From Streptosporangium album (GTDB lineage: Bacteria > Actinomycetota > Actinomycetes > Streptosporangiales > Streptosporangiaceae), in assembly GCF_014203795.1 (NCBI RefSeq), contig NZ_JACHJU010000001.1, positions 4,154,001 through 4,218,000 of the forward strand: 64,000 nucleotides of DNA, written 5' to 3'. The translations under genes were made by a program, and so were the position numbers. The notes under the pieces are model-generated. The model worked only from the letters and a program-made list of their open reading frames with translations. It was not told the DNA's origin and did no database searches. Below, piece by piece: positions 36,948 to 48,100 of the stretch. Position 1 is the stretch's first letter; every line of letters begins with the position of its first letter.

Positions 36948-37831
36948 CCGCGCTGCCCTCAAGCCCGTTCGAGGAACGCCTCTGGGCGGCGTTCGAAGCC
37001 GGACAGACGGCCCTGTGCCTGAGCCTGCTCAAGGACGCCGACTTCGCGCTGCCGATCACCCGTGCCGCGGCCGAGGGCACCGAGCCGGCCGCGTGGCCGA
37101 CGGTGGCCGACGCCGAGCGGACCTGGCTGCTGGCCTACACCTCGGCGGAGACGATGGCGCTGGCCACCGGCGGTGTCACCACGCACCACCGGATCGCCTC
37201 GATGGTGGAGCTGGCCGCGGGTTGGCCCGACCCCCGCTGGGGGCTGGCGGTCAACCCCGGGCTGCCCGTCGGCCTCCTCCTGGAGTCCGGCACGGTGGCC
37301 AGGCTCGCCGTCCCCACGCTGGCCCAGGATCTCGCGCTCGCCCCCGAAACCGGCGTCCCCGTGCTGCAGAAGCTGCTGCGTCCGGCCGACATCCACGACC
37401 TGCTCTCCGGCGGCGAGCCCCGGATCTCCGGCTACTGCCACCACGCCCTGGACGTCTCGCACATCGCCACGCCGGTGGTGCTCGCCGACGCGCTCGGCCA
37501 GCCCGACATGCTCACCGCCGACGGCGGGCTCAACCTGCTGCGCTGGCGTCCGGCCGGCCTCGGTCTGTACCGCACGCCGTACGGAGGGGTGGATGAGGCA
37601 GGCCGCGAAGCGGTGGCCGGATGGGTGGTGGAGGAGCCGCCGTTCGTGGGACTCGGCCTGGTGCCCAACGTCGACCAGATCATCCGCGAGTACAAGGTGT
37701 ACGGCGTCGGGCTCACCCACGGCGCCGAGATCTGGGAGCTGACCGCCGGCGGGACCGAACACCGGCGCGCGTTCTACCACGGCGACCTGCGGCGCTGGCT
37801 GCTGGTCGGGGTCCGGGCGGGCACGCGGTGA
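36941..37831 (+). CDS. SseB-like protein
   Basis: A 296-residue cytoplasmic protein related to the SseB N-terminal family. Recognisable parts are the opening SSPFEERLWAAFEAG, LLAYTSAETMALA near residue 65, and the family pattern MVELAAGWPDPRWGLAVNPGLPVGLLL at about 87-113. The C-terminal half (from about 200) is a separate unassigned domain with VVEEPPFVGLGLVPNVDQIIREYKV. SseB-family genes in actinomycetes are frequently found beside YbaB and WXG100 genes. The next gene overlaps it (GTGA). No catalytic motif is seen. Confidence 0.72.
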   Translation: MLTALPSSPFEERLWAAFEAGQTALCLSLLKDADFALPITRAAAEGTEPAAWPTVADAERTWLLAYTSAETMALATGGVTTHHRIASMVELAAGWPDPRWGLAVNPGLPVGLLLESGTVARLAVPTLAQDLALAPETGVPVLQKLLRPADIHDLLSGGEPRISGYCHHALDVSHIATPVVLADALGQPDMLTADGGLNLLRWRPAGLGLYRTPYGGVDEAGREAVAGWVVEEPPFVGLGLVPNVDQIIREYKVYGVGLTHGAEIWELTAGGTEHRRAFYHGDLRRWLLVGVRAGTR

Positions 37832-38223
37832 CCTGGCATTCCTACCGTGCCCGATGGCAGGGCGCCGACTATCCCGCCAGCCCCGAGCCGTCCGCGCTGG
37901 AGACGTGGGTACGGCTCCGCCGTGAGGAGCCGGCCGAGGGCTTCGAGGAGGTCGAGCCCGGCTGCCACGTCCGGACCGTTCCCGCCGCCGAGTGCGAGTC
38001 CGTGCGTTTCGTGACCGCGGTCTGCCGGTGGCGTGACGCCGACTTCCACGTGCACGACGAGCGCGAGGACGAGGGCGAACTGCTGCTGGAGTATCTGGGC
38101 GGCTCCGCGCCCGAGGCGGTGGCGCTCGGCCTGGAGCGGGTCGAGCGCGGCGTCTACCGCCGTTGGGTCCCGCGGGCTGAGGTCGGTGAGATCCAGGAGT
38201 GCGAGGTCTCGCTCGACTTGTGA
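37828..38223 (+). CDS. Conserved-looking protein of unknown function
   Basis: A 131-residue acidic protein with no signal or membrane segment. It has many Trp, Arg and Glu residues (WHSYRARWQGADYPASPEP, then WVRLRREEPAEGFEEVEPG, YLGGSAPEAVALGLERVERGVYRRWVPRAEV) and two Cys. The GTG overlaps the stop of the SseB-like gene, so it is translated with it. I do not recognise the family. Its place between an SseB-like gene and YbaB/WXG100 genes suggests a cytoplasmic accessory role, perhaps as chaperone or immunity protein. Confidence 0.65.
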   Translation: MTWHSYRARWQGADYPASPEPSALETWVRLRREEPAEGFEEVEPGCHVRTVPAAECESVRFVTAVCRWRDADFHVHDEREDEGELLLEYLGGSAPEAVALGLERVERGVYRRWVPRAEVGEIQECEVSLDL

Positions 38224-38343
38224 GGTTTGGCAGAAGATTAACGATTTTCGCTGCGCTCTTGTCGAATGATGTTCATGTGACGGAAACTGGCCAGAAACAT
38301 CTTCGGCACCTGAGGGGCAGGTGCGCATGGTGAGGGGGGCGAG

Positions 38344-38748
38344 ATGGAGTCCTTGGGTGAAAGGGACGCCGCCGGTCTGCAGGCCTACGCGGACGAGCTG
38401 CGTGCGACCTTCATGCGGCTCCAGGACGAAGGCGCCGAGCTGCACGCCAAGGCCAGGGCCGTCCAGGTGACCGAGAAGTCGGGCGACGGCCTGATATCGG
38501 TCACGGTCGGCTCGCGCGGCGAGCTGGTCCGGCTCGACATCGACCCTCGCATCTACCGGCGTCCCGACGCCCGAGCCCTGGCCGACTCGATCACCGAGAC
38601 CGTGCAGCGGGCGGCGGCCACGGCGCAGGAACGGATCATCGAGGTCTTCGAGCCGCTGATCCCGGCCGACCAGATGAAGACCCACCTCGCCGGCGATCTC
38701 GAATCTTTGATGGCCCAGCTCGCCGACCAGATGGAGGGGAAGCGATGA
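38344..38748 (+). CDS. YbaB/EbfC-family protein
   Basis: A 134-residue protein of the YbaB/EbfC type: an N-terminal helix (LQAYADELRATFMRLQDEGAELHA), a central beta-sheet with DGLISVTVGSRGELVRLDIDP, then a long C-terminal helix. Classical YbaB proteins bind DNA; the actinobacterial copies next to WXG100 genes belong to ESX-type loci and may act there as chaperones instead. GGGGGGCGAG precedes the ATG, and the stop overlaps the next start. The AT-richer 120 bp upstream may hold a promoter. Confidence 0.82.
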   Translation: MESLGERDAAGLQAYADELRATFMRLQDEGAELHAKARAVQVTEKSGDGLISVTVGSRGELVRLDIDPRIYRRPDARALADSITETVQRAAATAQERIIEVFEPLIPADQMKTHLAGDLESLMAQLADQMEGKR

Positions 38749-39092
38749 ACGACGCCGACGACGGCCTGGATATCTTCTCGCCCACGGTGGGCAGGGGGAT
38801 CTCGCAGTGGAACGTCATGTCCGGCGAGCTGGAACGGTTCTACGCGCAGCGGATGACCAGGATCACGGAGCTCCTCGCCGCCGCGCCCTGGGGCGGCGGC
38901 ACCGAGGGCAACGCCTTCCGGCAGTCCCTCATGGAGGGCGGCGGGCCTAACATCATGCTCTCCAACGGTGCCGACAGCGTCCGGCAGATCGTCGACGCCG
39001 GCCCGAGGCTGCGCCGGACCCTCGAAAACTCGCTCGGCACCGACGTCGCGATCGCCCAGGACCTCGGCCGGGGCAGGGTGCTCCAGGCCTGA
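38745..39092 (+). CDS. WXG100-like small protein
   Basis: A 115-residue protein of the size and helical character of ESAT-6/WXG100 partners. The centre has a W-G-G turn (LLAAAPWGGGTEGNAFRQSLM) flanked by two probable helices, and the C-terminal helix is RQIVDAGPRLRRTLENSLG. WXG100 proteins are secreted by type VII systems as helical-hairpin dimers. The ATG overlaps the YbaB-like stop. It directly precedes the 3091-residue protein, which itself has a WXG100-like N-terminus, so the two may pair for export. Confidence 0.72.
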   Translation: MNDADDGLDIFSPTVGRGISQWNVMSGELERFYAQRMTRITELLAAAPWGGGTEGNAFRQSLMEGGGPNIMLSNGADSVRQIVDAGPRLRRTLENSLGTDVAIAQDLGRGRVLQA

Positions 39093-39172
39093 CGCGCGGG
39101 GTATGAGACGCGCCCGCCGAGGCGCGCAGCGGGGGAGATCAGGGTCGGAGTGGGAGCGGGGGCGGGGGTGGC

Positions 39173-42100
39173 ATGGCCACGGGCACGGGTAGCACCGACA
39201 CGATCAATCAGAGCGGACAGCCGACCGTCCGCATCGGCACGGACGTCCAGCCCGCCTGGGAGACCGACAACCTGCCCGACTGGGTGGTCTACACACTGAT
39301 CCCGCTGCTGTCGGCCGGACAGAAGTGGCCCGAGGCCAGCGAGAGCAAGCTGTCGCAGCTGGCCCTGGAACTGGAGGGGCTGGGCACCGGGCTCGTACCG
39401 TACGCCGAGTCCGCGGGCCAGGCGGCCCGCACCGTCATCACCGGCCTGAAGATCCCGGCCACCGTCGACTTCGTCAGCCGCGCCCAGTCCCTGTTCGGCG
39501 AGCAGACCGGCCTGGGCGGCGTCTCCCGGGATGCGAACGCCTACGCCGTGAAGACCAGCAACTTCGCCGTCGAGACGCAGTACTCCAAGCTCTCCATCAA
39601 CGTGGCGTTCTGGGTCACGGTCGTCGCCTACGCCATCGCGCTCCTCGTCGTCTTCTTCACCGCCGGCTCGACCGCTCCGCTGATCGGCCGGTACGCGGCG
39701 GCGGCCCGCGCGGCCATCAGCCGTATCCTCGTCCGGCTGACCGCCATCGCGGGCCGGAGAATCGGCGTCGTCGGCGTGGCCCGGCTCGCCGCGCTCAGGG
39801 CCGCGGCCAGCCGTAACCTGGTCACCCGGATACTCCTCTCGGAGTTCGGAGAGGAGGTGTTCTTCGAGGAGCCGTTGGAGGAGTTCATCATCGACGGCGT
39901 CGCCCAGTACCAGCAGATCAAGATGGGCACCCGTGAGGAGTGGGACTGGAAGAAGTCCTGGGCCGCCATCATCGGCGCGAGCACCGGTGCGATGGTCGGC
40001 ATGGGGGTGGCCGGCCCGGTCTCCCGGATCGCCAGCCGCGTGCCCGGCTTCGCGGGGCGGGCGCTGAACACCGGCCTCAGCAACGTCGCGGGCTCGCCGG
40101 CGGGCAGCTACTTCGCCAACGGTCTGGTCTACGACCAGTGGAGCAACCCGTTCACGATGGACTCGATGACGGGCGCGTTCTTCGGCGGGGTCGGGCGCAC
40201 CGGGTCGATCAGCCCGTTCAACCCCGATGTCTACACCGCGCTCGCCAGCCCGATCACGACCCTCGCCTCCGCCTACCACGCTGCGGATCTCGCCGATGCG
40301 GCCCGCGCGGGCACCGGCCCCGGACCCGGACCCGGCTCTGGCGGCCCGGCCGGCGGTGACCCCAGCCCCACCACCGGCGGCCCAGTCGGCCCCGGTGGCG
40401 GCAGCCCGGGTATGGCAGGCGTGGGCATCCCCGGTGGCGGAACCGGGAACCAGGGAGGCGGCACCCGGAGCGGTACTCCCGCTGCGGCCGGTACTCCCGC
40501 CACGGCCGGTGCCACGGCCCCACGGGGCGGCCAGGTCAATCCGGACCTGGGGGGCGGCTCCCAGCGGCCGATAACCACGTCGAGCACGTCGGCCGCCGCG
40601 TCCGCTGCCACTCCGGACGTTCAGGCCGGCGCCACTCCGGCCGGCACCACCCCGGAGGGTACTGCCTCGGCTGGGACGGCTCCGGAGGGTACTGCCTCGG
40701 CTGGGACGGCTCCGGCTGGGACGGCTCCGGAGGGTACTGCCTCGGCTGGGACGGCTCCGGCTGGGACGGCTCCGGAGGGTACTGCCTCGGCTGGGACGGC
40801 TCCGGCTGGGACGGCTCCGGAGGGTACTGCCTCGGCTGGGACGGCTCCGGCTGGGACGGCTCCGGAGGGTACTGCCTCGGCTGGGACGGCTCCGGCTGGG
40901 ACGGCCCCGGATAGTACGGCTCCGGCTGGGACGACCCCGGACAGCGCCGCCTCGAATGGGCAGGCGGCAGCGAGTGCGCCGGATATGAGCGGGCAGGGCG
41001 GTCCAGCCGGTCCGGTCGCGGCGGGCCCCTCCAATACGGCTGCGTCCAATGGGGCGAACACGTCCACGCAGGTCGCGGCGGGCACGCCGAGCGGGCAGGT
41101 CGCGACAGGTCCCACGACCAGGACGGGGCTCGCCGAATCGGCGATGGCCGACACCATGAAGAGCCTGGGTCTCGACACGTTGCTGGTAGAGGGCGGCCAT
41201 GTGCGGCTGAGCAGGGCGGACGGAAGCGTCCTCTATCTCCCCGTCACCACCCTCCGCCTCGTGAGGGAACGGCTGGAGACCCGGGCCGGCGACGGCGCCG
41301 GCCCGCACCGGCTGCGCGCGGAGGCGGCCGCCTGGCTGGGCATCGAGGTCGCCCGGGCCGACGGCCGCCCGTCGTTGGAAGGCGCGATCCAGGCGCTCCA
41401 CTTCCTGGCGGAAGCGTCTCCCGAGACCGGCGACGCGGCCCTGCAGGTGGCCACGGAAATAGTCCTGGACAATCCGAACGGCCTGGACCAGTCCGAGCTG
41501 ACCGAGGGCGCGAGACAGCTGGTCGCCGAGGCGAATGAGGCGAACAAGCCGGCGAGCGCACCGGCGGACGAGTACGACGCGCTCCGCTCGGAACAGCAGG
41601 TCGAAGCGGCCGAGGAGATCGTCCGGAAGGCCGACGAACTCGTCGCCGAGCTGGCCGGGACGGCCTCGAACCCGGCCGGACCAGGCACGTCATCGGAGAC
41701 TTCCGCATTCTCCGATCTGGCCAGACAAGTGGAGGAGCTGACCACGTCCCTGGCAGAGGCCGAGAGCGGCTTGACGGAGCGCAGGAAGTCCAGGGCGCGC
41801 AGTGCCGGGGAAGCCAGGAAGCGCGCCAGGGACGCGCTCGCGAAGGTGGAGGCCGCCGAGAAGGCGGAGCGGGACGGGAAGCCGCTCGACGGGGAGCGCG
41901 ACAGCGGGGCACCGGCACGGCGCCACGAGGCCCGCCTGCAGGCCAAGGTCGATCAGGAGTCCGCGGCTCGGGATCTGCGGATCGCGGCCAGGTACGAAAA
42001 GGCCCGCGCCCAGGCCGAGACCGCGCGTTCGGCGCTGGTGGCGACGTCGCGTGCGCTGGGCCGGCTGACCGCCCACCAGCAGACAAGCCATGCCGGCGCG

Positions 42101-45100
42101 CTGGCCGCCCAGGTCGCCCGGCTCGCGCATGAGGCCGAATCCCAGCTCGCCGAGTATCGCGAGGCCATGGAGGGGGCGATGCCGTCGAAGGCCATGCTGC
42201 CCGCCAGCCTGCCGGTCGGCCCATTGCCGTACATGACCAAGTTGACCGAGAAGGTCAACGAGGCGCTGGCCGCCAAGAAGGTCGGCTACCGCTTCACCGT
42301 CGCCGAGCTGGAGACCGCGCTGGAGACGGAGCTCGGCCAGATGCTGTCCGCCGACGGAGCGGTGCTGAGGGTGGCGGGCGTCGAGCTGAAGGTCAAGATG
42401 CTGGTGAGTGATCTCGTCGAGGTCCTCCGCTCGCAGGGCTGGACGGTCGCCGAGGCGATGACCGGCCGCTTCATCCAGGGCAACCACGGCGTATCGACCG
42501 GCAGCGGCCGCACCAGCGGCTGGGCGGCGGATGTCGACGTGCCAGGTCTGCTCGGATTTCTGGTCAAGCACCTGCCGGCCGAGAGCGGCTTCCGGCAGCA
42601 GGTCGAGGCGATAGGACCGCGCGTCGTACTCGGCGGCGGTTACGGCCGTAGTCAGGGGGAGTCGACCTCCGCGAACTTCGCCGGGTTCGTGCGGAGCGGC
42701 GCAGTCCTGGACAACCGGGGCGAGTCGTCGGTGTTCAACGGGGTCGCCGAGTACGAGTTCGAGGTCCTCGCCCCGGGGGAGACCGGGGGGAGATCGGTGG
42801 TTCGGGTCGCCGACGGCTCCGCCGACGACGCAACGAGGGTCGAGGTCGCGGTCTCGCACGCCCACATCGAGCACGGCCCCGAGGAAACCGTCCAGCTCAC
42901 CTTCGATCCGGGGAAGACACCGCCGCTTCCGAAGAACGCGCCCATCAACGTCGAAGGTCTGGAAGGGGCGCTCGAGAAGTTCAGGGCACAGCTGCTCTCC
43001 CAGGCGCCCGGGCTGGCACGGAACAGCTCGGCCCAGGAGCAGATACGCACCTTCATCGTCGAGATGACGCCGGTCCAGCTGGCCGAACTGGTCAACAACC
43101 CGCAAGGACTGCGGCAGACCATCAGCGTCCCGGGGCAACCGGACCTGACCATCGTGTTGAAGGGCAAGCTCAAGTATGAGTTGACCAGTGACGGGAAGCT
43201 GAAGCTGGTCGCGCAAGCGGATGGAACGGCCAGCACCAAGCAGCTCGGTGAGGATGTGGGCGTCGGGTTCTCCGCGGTGTCAGGGGAACAGGGAGCCAGC
43301 CGGTCACGGAACGCGAACGGTGCGCTGGGTGTCAAGTTCTCCAGTGAAACGCTCGCCAAGCTGTACCACGGGTTCAAGAGCCTGGCGGCGAGGTTGAACA
43401 TCTTCAACGGCTCCCGTTCGGGGTCGGAGTCGGCAGGGTTGAGCGCGGGTGGCACGGCGATCACGCCGATCGTGAGACGGAAGTCCGGGCACAACCAGGG
43501 CGTCATGTTCGACGTGGATCTGGAGATCACGAGCACGCTCCACGAGGACGGCAAGGACAAGCCGCTTCCCCCGATCAACGACGTCACACTTGAGGCGACG
43601 GCGCAGCTACCGGAGAACGTCGCGGCCGCCACGGGGTTCCCTTTCGACAAGGAGGCGATCGTACGGGACGATTCCGGCGAGCGCCGGCGCCCCGACGGCT
43701 CGCTGGCGCTGCGAGACGATCCCACGCCCGAGCCGCCGCCCGGCCGGAAGGGCGAGGCGCCGGCCTGGAAGGGCGACGGGCCGGGCCAGGTGCGCGCAGT
43801 CGGATACGGGCATGGGAATCTGATGACCGACATCACCGGTCTCCAACGCCAGGTGGCGGCGTTTCTGCGCGAGAACGGCATGCTGCCCAAGCTGGACGGC
43901 AACGGGGAGCAGAACCCGGTGCTGTCGTCCGACCCGGTGGAGCGGGCCAGCCAAGAGGCGATGATCGACTTCTTGGAGAATCAGCTGAGGGAACGGCTGC
44001 AAGTCCACTACACCCAGGCCGTCCAGGGCGGCATCTTCCTGCAATTCATGCACCAACGGACCGGCCAACCGGCAGAGTATCTCACCTTGCATGTCCAGCT
44101 TGGCCATGGGGGAAAGCCGTACGCCGGGGAAACCGACGCCGAGACGACCGTCACGCTTTACATCGGGTCCGACACCGGCGGCAGCTCGAGTGGCGAGTCG
44201 ACTTCCTGGGGAGCGGGCGTCGGGGCCGGCGTCGACTACACGTCCGGTGACAAGGAGTCCACCGCCTCCGTCGGCGGTGGCTACACGGGAGGCAAGAGCC
44301 GAAACACCGCCCAGAACAAGGGCGGCACCGCCAACGGGGTGGTCCTGTTGGAACAGCTGGGGAGGAGGGCGAATCTCCAAGGGACGGTACCGGTAACGGT
44401 CAGCCGTGTGACGAGTGATTGGCAGATGCGCGAGGTCGCCTCCACGTATGTGCGGGTAGAGGAGGGGATTCCCAGTGAGATGCTGTCCGAGGACGGGCTC
44501 CCGCAGTCCTCGGCCACGATCCCGACCTCCGATGAGCTGCTGGCCGGGACCGCGCCGCTGGCCCTGGACCTGGGTAAGAACGCCAACCTGATAATGGAGA
44601 TCAGCAAAAAGATCGGCATACGGCCGGACACCCCGGAGTTCCAGCGCCTGGTCGAGCAGCTGAGCGTCGACAACCTCATCGGTCACTCCGACTTCCTGCA
44701 CGCCGACCACGAGATCGAGATCGTCGTGGACACGGAGGGCTTCGGGCAGCGCCGTTGGTCGGTGTCGATCCGCGGTCACGTGGGCGAGTCGCAGATCGCC
44801 ACCAGGGGCCGCTGGCTGACCAGTCTCATCGGGTTCGACATGGTCAGTAACACCACCTCCTCCGGCGGGCAGACCAGCCACACGGGGAGCGGCTCCGTCT
44901 CGGGAGGCTCGAGCCAGGCCGAGAACCCGAAGATCGGCGCGGAGGCCGCCGGGTCCCATTCGGCGAACCACGGCAGTTCACGCGCGAGCACCCCGATCAC
45001 GGGAGACGAGGGCCTGCCCATCGACCTCAGCCCCAAGGTGATGCTCACGGCGGAGCTGAGCACCACCGTCGTCATCAGCGAGGTGGGCACGGCCAACACC

Positions 45101-48100
45101 GAGACGATCACCACGACCGGCGGCGGGTACCACTACAGCAAGCCCGCACGCGACGTCCTGAGCCTGTACGCGCAGGGGAAGATCCCGCTGTCGCTGCACC
45201 ATGTGTCCGACGTGGTGGAAGCGTTCATGTACGGCCATCTGGGGCTCGAGCGCGCCACGCGGGTTCCGCTACTCCAGCGCTACCTCAACGACCTGGCGGC
45301 CGCCCGCGGCTCCGGAGAACCGCTGCCCACGCTGGCCGCCCGTCACACGCCGGAGGTGTTGCTCGAACCTCTCATGAAGCAGTTCGGCAACCAGGACGAG
45401 AGCCTCAAGCAGGAGGCCGATCCCAGCCAGGCACTGGACCGGCTGCTGGCCGAGGAAGCCGTGAAGGCCGCGAACCCGGAGCTGGCGGAGATCCCGGAAA
45501 GCGTCCGCAAGCGTATGGGCCAGTCCTGGCCCGAGCAGATCGTCCTGTACACGAAGGACGGCACGAAGGTCGACGTGCATGACGCGATACTGAAGGCTGC
45601 CGAAGCCTACGCACCGGGCGCCCTGGCCTCGAATCCGGCGCTGCGCCGCCGCCTGTTCGGCGACTTCGTCGGCAGGCGCTGGTGGGGAAAGATCGCCAAC
45701 GCGCTCGGTCCGAACGGCCACTCGCAGTCCCAGCCGGTACGGGACGCCGACCAGATCACCATCCGGCTGCAGATGGACTTCGGCGACGGGCCGGTCGAGG
45801 TGGTCAGCCGCCTCAGCGACGTCCTGCTGATCATGCAGGCCTACGCCTACAAGAACAGCAGCGTGACCGAGTCGTCCGGCACCTCGCAGGGAGGCAGCGT
45901 CAGCGCCAGCGGTTCGGTGGGGAACTCCGATGTCAGCCTCAGTCCCTCCGGCTCGGCGGAGAGCGGCCGGAGCCTCTCCCGCTCGACGACCAACAGCGAG
46001 CAGCGGACCGAGTTGGCGCGGAGCGCCTCGTTCGAGGGCCTGGCCAAGGTCCGCCATGCGGTCGGGGTCACCATCACGGTCGGAGAGAGTCCCGGGTCGG
46101 AACCGGCCATGGGAGAGCAGGGGAGGCAAGGCGAGGCCCGCCGGCCGGTCGTGGTCGAACTGCAGGGAGAGATGACCCGGTTCGTGCCGCAAGAGATGGT
46201 GGGGGCGACGGAGGAGACCCGGGTTCCCGACCCCCGGCCGTTCACGCTGCCGCCCTCCGTCAAGCCGGACGGTCTGCAGGCCGACGGGCTGCTGACGGCC
46301 GTTCAGAACCTGCTGGCGGACGACAGGCTGTTCGGCGAGAAGGCGGCTCGGAAGGCCCGGACGCTGGTGCAGCAGAACCTGAACCGGATGCAGGAGGCGG
46401 CCAACTTCCGGCAGATGATCCAGAAGGACGGCGGCCTGGTGCTTACCATCCCCAACCCGGACAAGCCGGGCATGGTGGTGGAGGTGACCGTCCGGGCCCA
46501 CCCCGAGGACGTGCACGTCACGGTCTCCGGCCGGAAGAACTCCGAGATCGGCCGGGTGCTCCGAGTGCAGCACGTGACCGAGGTGGCCACCAACCAGGGC
46601 CTGAGGTTCTCTCTCAAGGGGCTCGCGGGGATCATCGGGCTGAAGTACGGCCGCTTCCTCGGATGGAATGTTTCCGTCCGGACCACGGTCAGCCACGGTG
46701 TCCGCCTCGAGCGCAGCATCTTCAAGAGGGGCATCGCCGCCAGTACCGAGGTGCCGCTTGCATTCGACCTCATAGCCGAGCTGAAGACCGTGAAGGCCGG
46801 CCAGGCCAAGCCTGCCAAACTGCGGATCGAGGTGCAGGACGCCGCGACCGGCACGGTCGACCTGACCGTGTTCGAGCAGGAGCTGAGTGAGGCGAAGGCC
46901 CGGCGCGGAGCCGAGGGGCGGCGCCGGTGGGGCTGGAACCTCGGCGATCCGGAGGTCACCCGCACCACCGAGCGCCCCGGCTGGCGGGCGCGGTGGCGGA
47001 GCGGGCCACCGGCGGCGACCCTGCCCTCGCTCGACCTGGACACGCTGACCACCCAGGTGATGGACATCGCGCAGGCTGAGGGGAAGGCTGGCTCCGGCGT
47101 CACTCCCGACGCCCTGCACCGGGGAATCGTCGAGATGGCACAGTGGAGCCTGGTCGGCCGCTGGACGCCCGGCACGCCGATCGTGCTCACCGCCACGGCG
47201 AGCGCCCCCGGACAGATGGGCCCGGTGACCCAGGCCCGGCTGCTGGCACGCGGGCTGCACACCGACGTCCACATCGAGCTGCGCGAGCCCGACGGTACCG
47301 TGCGTCGTTACCGTGCCACCTCCAGGGGCATGCTGTACAGCGCGGTGCCCGACGGCGGGTTCGCCTCGGCGTTCGCCCCGCTCCCTCCCGAGCTGGTGAC
47401 CCGCGCCGACCAGGCCGGTGTGGACCTGCGCGCGCTGCACAACCGCTCGCCGGAGGAGGGCGACTTCGCCGGGCGGGTCAGCGAGGCACTGGACGCGCCC
47501 GCCGTTTCATCTGCCGCGCCCGCCGCCGCGCCGCAGAGCGCCTCCGGCCCGGGGACGCCGCAGCAGCCGAACACGACACTACCGAGCGGCAGCACCTACC
47601 AGCCGAGCGGCACCGGCTCGATGCCGGCGCGGGCGACGTCCGCGCCGCGCCAGGGCGTGATCCGCCGCTTCCTGCTGGCGCCCCTGATGGGTGCGCGGAA
47701 CGAATACGTGTCGGCACGGTACAACGAGTACCAGCATCTGGCGGAGCGGTGGCAGAAGGTCCGTACGGCCTGCCGCACCGTGGAGCAACAGCTCAAGGCC
47801 TCGGGGCAACACCCCGACGCCTTGGAGCAACAGCTCAAGGCCTTGGAGCAACGGCTCAAGGACGTGGAGCAACAGCTCGACAAGGTGGCGCAGGCCCTGC
47901 GCGAACGCGGTCAGGTCCCGCCGGTGCCGCCCCGGGAGACCGAGTCGCCGACGGTGCCAGGGGCGCCGGGGGCGGGGGGCGCTCTCGCGAACCTCCTCAA
48001 CCGGCCCGACGGCGAGATCATCCCGCCCCGCCAGTGGGAGACCCAGTACTGGGCTCGGATGCGCCGGATCAACAACACCACCGGCTGGATTCCTCCGGAG

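Noticed and set aside
38745..39092. Complete type VII secretion system
   Set aside because: Only substrate-like and accessory genes are present; no FtsK/SpoIIIE-type ATPase, mycosin or Ecc membrane gene occurs in the window.
40655..40909. Possible CRISPR array
   Set aside because: The 45-bp repeats are directly adjacent with no spacers and are in-frame coding sequence. No cas gene is present.
40621..41178. A minus-strand frame with regular Ala/Pro/Val repeats inside the giant gene
   Set aside because: It merely mirrors the 45-bp tandem repeat of the coding strand.
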